Source: Micromonospora echinofusca
GTDB lineage: Bacteria; Actinomycetota; Actinomycetes; Mycobacteriales; Micromonosporaceae
Reading direction: 5' to 3'
Length of the DNA stretch: 64,000 nucleotides
Assembly (NCBI RefSeq): GCF_900091445.1
Contig: NZ_LT607733.1
Span: 3,860,501 to 3,924,500, forward strand
Shown here piece by piece: positions 62,219-64,000 of this stretch. Positions within the stretch are counted from its first letter, which is position 1. The number at the start of each line of letters is the position of its first letter. The translations under genes were made by a program, and so were the position numbers. The notes beneath the pieces are model-generated. The model made no database searches. It saw only the letters and a list, made by a program, of their open reading frames with translations, and was not told the DNA's origin.

Positions 62219-63262
62219 ATGGAGTTCCATCAACTGGGCCGCAGCGGCTTGCGTGTTTCCACGGTCACTCTGGGTACCTTCAACTTCGGCGGCCCGACCG
62301 ACGAGGCCGCGGCCGAGGAGATCATCCACACGGCGCTCGACGCCGGCGTCAACCTCGTCGACACCGCCAACGCCTACCAGGACGGCCGCAGCGAACAGAT
62401 CCTCGGCAAGGCCATCCGTCACCGCCGCGACGACGTCCTGATCGCCACCAAGTGCTACAACGAGGTCGGACCGGGTCCCAACGACTGGGGCAACTCCGCG
62501 TACGCCATCAAGCGTGAGTGCGAGCGGTCCCTGCGCCGCCTGGGCGTCGACCACATCGACATCTTCCACCTGCACCGGCACGACCTACGGACGCCCGTCG
62601 AGGAGACCCTCGGGGCCTTGGCGGACCTCGTGCGGGACGGAAAGGTCCGTTACATCGGCACATCCACGATGCCGAGCCCGGAGGAGATGGCCGAGCAGGC
62701 CGGCCTCGGCGTGGTGCCGACCTGGCGTCTGGTCGAGATGGCCGTGCTGGCACGAGGCTCGCTCGGCATTCCCGGCCCGGTCGCCGAGCAGTCGCCCTAC
62801 AACCTGCTCGAACGCGAGGTCGAACGGGACATCCTTCCCATCTGCCGCGAGTACGGTGTCGGCTTTGTCGCCTACAGCCCGCTGGCGATGGGCTACCTCA
62901 GTGAACGGTTCCTCGGGGAGCCGCCCGCCGCCGCCCGCTTCACCGAATGGTGGTCACCGAGCGGCGCGATCTGGGAGCCGGTGCAGCGTGCCCTGGCCGC
63001 GCTGCTGGATCTCGCAGCCGAGCACGGCCAGTCGCTGCCCGAGTTCGCTCACTCGTGGCTGGCCGGCAGCGGTGACGTGACCAGCACCATCATCGGTCCC
63101 CGGACCCTCGAGCAACTCACGCTCGCGCTCAAGGCGACAGGGACCGTCGTCGACGCACAGGCCCGTCAGGCGGTCGATGCGATCGTCCCCCCCGGCAGCA
63201 GCCTGTGGTTCCGGACCATCGAGCAGGGCCATCGCGGCAAACGTGACAGCGAGGAATGTTGA
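62219..63262 (+). CDS. Aldo/keto reductase
   Basis: A 347-residue NADPH-dependent (alpha/beta)8 enzyme. The tetrad is visible: Asp in VDTANAY, Tyr in NAYQDGRSE, Lys in IATKCYN and His in IFHLHRHD. IIGPRTLEQL binds NADPH. It resembles the voltage-gated K+ channel beta/sugar-ketone reductase branch. ATG 62219 follows a GGGGG tract. It is coupled to the following dehydrogenase gene. Confidence 0.93.
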   Translation: MEFHQLGRSGLRVSTVTLGTFNFGGPTDEAAAEEIIHTALDAGVNLVDTANAYQDGRSEQILGKAIRHRRDDVLIATKCYNEVGPGPNDWGNSAYAIKRECERSLRRLGVDHIDIFHLHRHDLRTPVEETLGALADLVRDGKVRYIGTSTMPSPEEMAEQAGLGVVPTWRLVEMAVLARGSLGIPGPVAEQSPYNLLEREVERDILPICREYGVGFVAYSPLAMGYLSERFLGEPPAAARFTEWWSPSGAIWEPVQRALAALLDLAAEHGQSLPEFAHSWLAGSGDVTSTIIGPRTLEQLTLALKATGTVVDAQARQAVDAIVPPGSSLWFRTIEQGHRGKRDSEEC

Positions 63263-64000
63263 GCCAAGGCATGAACGACCTCACCTCCCGCCGACCCGTC
63301 GTGCTGCTGACCGACGACGGTCTGCTCTCGGAATTCTGGGCGTTCCTGCGCGAGCGGCTGGAACAACGCCTGTCCCCGACCTGCGAGATTCGCTACATCG
63401 ACGTACGCGAAAGCGATCTGGCTGCCGTCGACTGGGCCGACATCGACGCGGTTGCCCTGTTCGGGGGCGACCTCACCCAGGACATGATCGCCGCCGCGAC
63501 TCGACTGAAGGTGGTGGCCAGCGAGACCGACACCTGCGGAATCGAGGCCATGGACGCGTTGTGGGACGCGGGCATCCCGTTCGTCGAGGGAACTCCCGGC
63601 TGGGGTCAGTCGGTCGCCGAATGTGGGCTGAGCCTGATCCTGTGCGGGTTGCGTCGCATTCCGCAGTGGCACCACCAGGTCATCACCGGCTTCCGCCCCT
63701 GGGACTACCCGTACGTGCAGTTCTGCGACGATCCGCGCTTCGCCAACGGCACCGTGGCGGGCAAGACCGTCGGCATCATCGGGGTCGGCGAGATCGGCGG
63801 TCGCATCGCCACCTGGTGCGCCACCCTCGGCGCGACCGTGCTGGCGTACGACCCGTTCCGCTCCCCGCAGCGCTTCGCCGAGGTCTCAGCGGAGCCGGTG
63901 GACCTCGACCGGCTGGTGCGGGACTGCGAGATCCTCGTCGTCGCGGCACCGGACACCCCCAGCGTCACCGGCGTGGTCGACCGCGACCACGTCTTCGCCC
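63256..64000 (+). CDS. D-isomer-specific 2-hydroxyacid dehydrogenase, 3' end outside window
   Basis: About 248 residues are visible. GIIGVGEIGGRIATWC is the NAD Rossmann motif and EGTPGWGQSVAECGLSLIL the hinge region typical of the family; the catalytic Arg/Glu/His parts are partly beyond the edge. ATG 63256 overlaps the aldo/keto reductase stop, while ATG 63271 is an in-frame alternative. The pair may interconvert a keto acid or sugar acid. Confidence 0.88.
   Translation, partial: MLSQGMNDLTSRRPVVLLTDDGLLSEFWAFLRERLEQRLSPTCEIRYIDVRESDLAAVDWADIDAVALFGGDLTQDMIAAATRLKVVASETDTCGIEAMDALWDAGIPFVEGTPGWGQSVAECGLSLILCGLRRIPQWHHQVITGFRPWDYPYVQFCDDPRFANGTVAGKTVGIIGVGEIGGRIATWCATLGATVLAYDPFRSPQRFAEVSAEPVDLDRLVRDCEILVVAAPDTPSVTGVVDRDHVFA

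Overview
The window is a high-GC actinobacterial chromosome segment with strong G/C third-position bias, GTG and ATG starts, and long runs of genes overlapping by 4 bp. The desferrioxamine genes with iron boxes, the secreted cellulase with a CebR-like box, the chitinase and SGNH-hydrolase relics and the many transporters fit the Micromonosporaceae, probably a Micromonospora-like organism. That placement is inference. No rRNA, tRNA, CRISPR array or insertion sequence was seen.

Left part (1-16,970). The edge holds a desferrioxamine siderophore locus: desA (partial), an RhtX/AmpG-like permease and a siderophore-interacting reductase on the minus strand, facing a penicillin-acylase-like desG and a GNAT desH, with two iron boxes. 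Secreted enzymes follow (GH5-CBM2 cellulase, S8 protease, SGNH hydrolase), then a MarR/DHA2 efflux pair beside a TetR gene. Three genes here are relics: an SGNH-CBM2 hydrolase, a chitinase and a GlxA-type regulator. The last two meet at what looks like one deletion junction.

Sugar-acid catabolic region (17,061-31,077). Two minus-strand operons face divergent plus-strand genes. One encodes E1-alpha, E1-beta, an SDR, an unusual regulator, a YciI-like protein and a GH20/GH67-like hydrolase. The other encodes an M20 amidohydrolase, a Gfo/Idh oxidoreductase, a CUT1 ABC importer without its ATPase, and a rhamnose-mutarotase-like protein. The plus-strand partners are an enolase-superfamily sugar-acid dehydratase and an amidohydrolase_2 lactonase-like enzyme. 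The set suggests uptake and non-phosphorylated oxidation of a deoxy-sugar or sugar acid.

Middle (31,074-38,203). DUF2804 and MalY/PatB proteins, a MarR gene flanked by a frameshifted membrane-protein gene and an internally deleted MFS gene, an LRV/HEAT-repeat protein and a secreted lipase-like hydrolase.

Biosynthetic region (38,476-55,320), the most interesting part. A minus-strand array starts with a StrR/ParB-like regulator and runs, mostly with overlapping genes, through an AMP ligase, a condensation-like protein lacking its active-site His, a carrier protein, a second ligase, an SDR, a C39-peptidase ABC exporter, a transglutaminase-like enzyme, a second carrier protein, an AurF-like diiron oxygenase, a free-standing adenylation protein and a 2-oxoacid dehydrogenase E1-alpha/E1-beta/E2 set. 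It ends in two tandem, unannotated mini-genes for 29-30-residue peptides. Each has a double-glycine-type leader (ending GG or GA) followed by a core of only 4-5 residues containing Cys. A terminator and a CmcI-like methyltransferase follow. This looks like a hybrid of thiotemplate enzymes with a leader-peptide/C39 system, and I do not recognise it as a described family.

Right edge (56,173-64,000). Divergent from the regulator lie two phosphotransferase-fold kinases, UDP-galactopyranose mutase and a membrane glycosyltransferase. After a terminator come a minus-strand nucleotidyltransferase, an aldo/keto reductase and a 2-hydroxyacid dehydrogenase that leaves the window. These may add glycosyl or phospho groups to the product, or form a neighbouring cluster.
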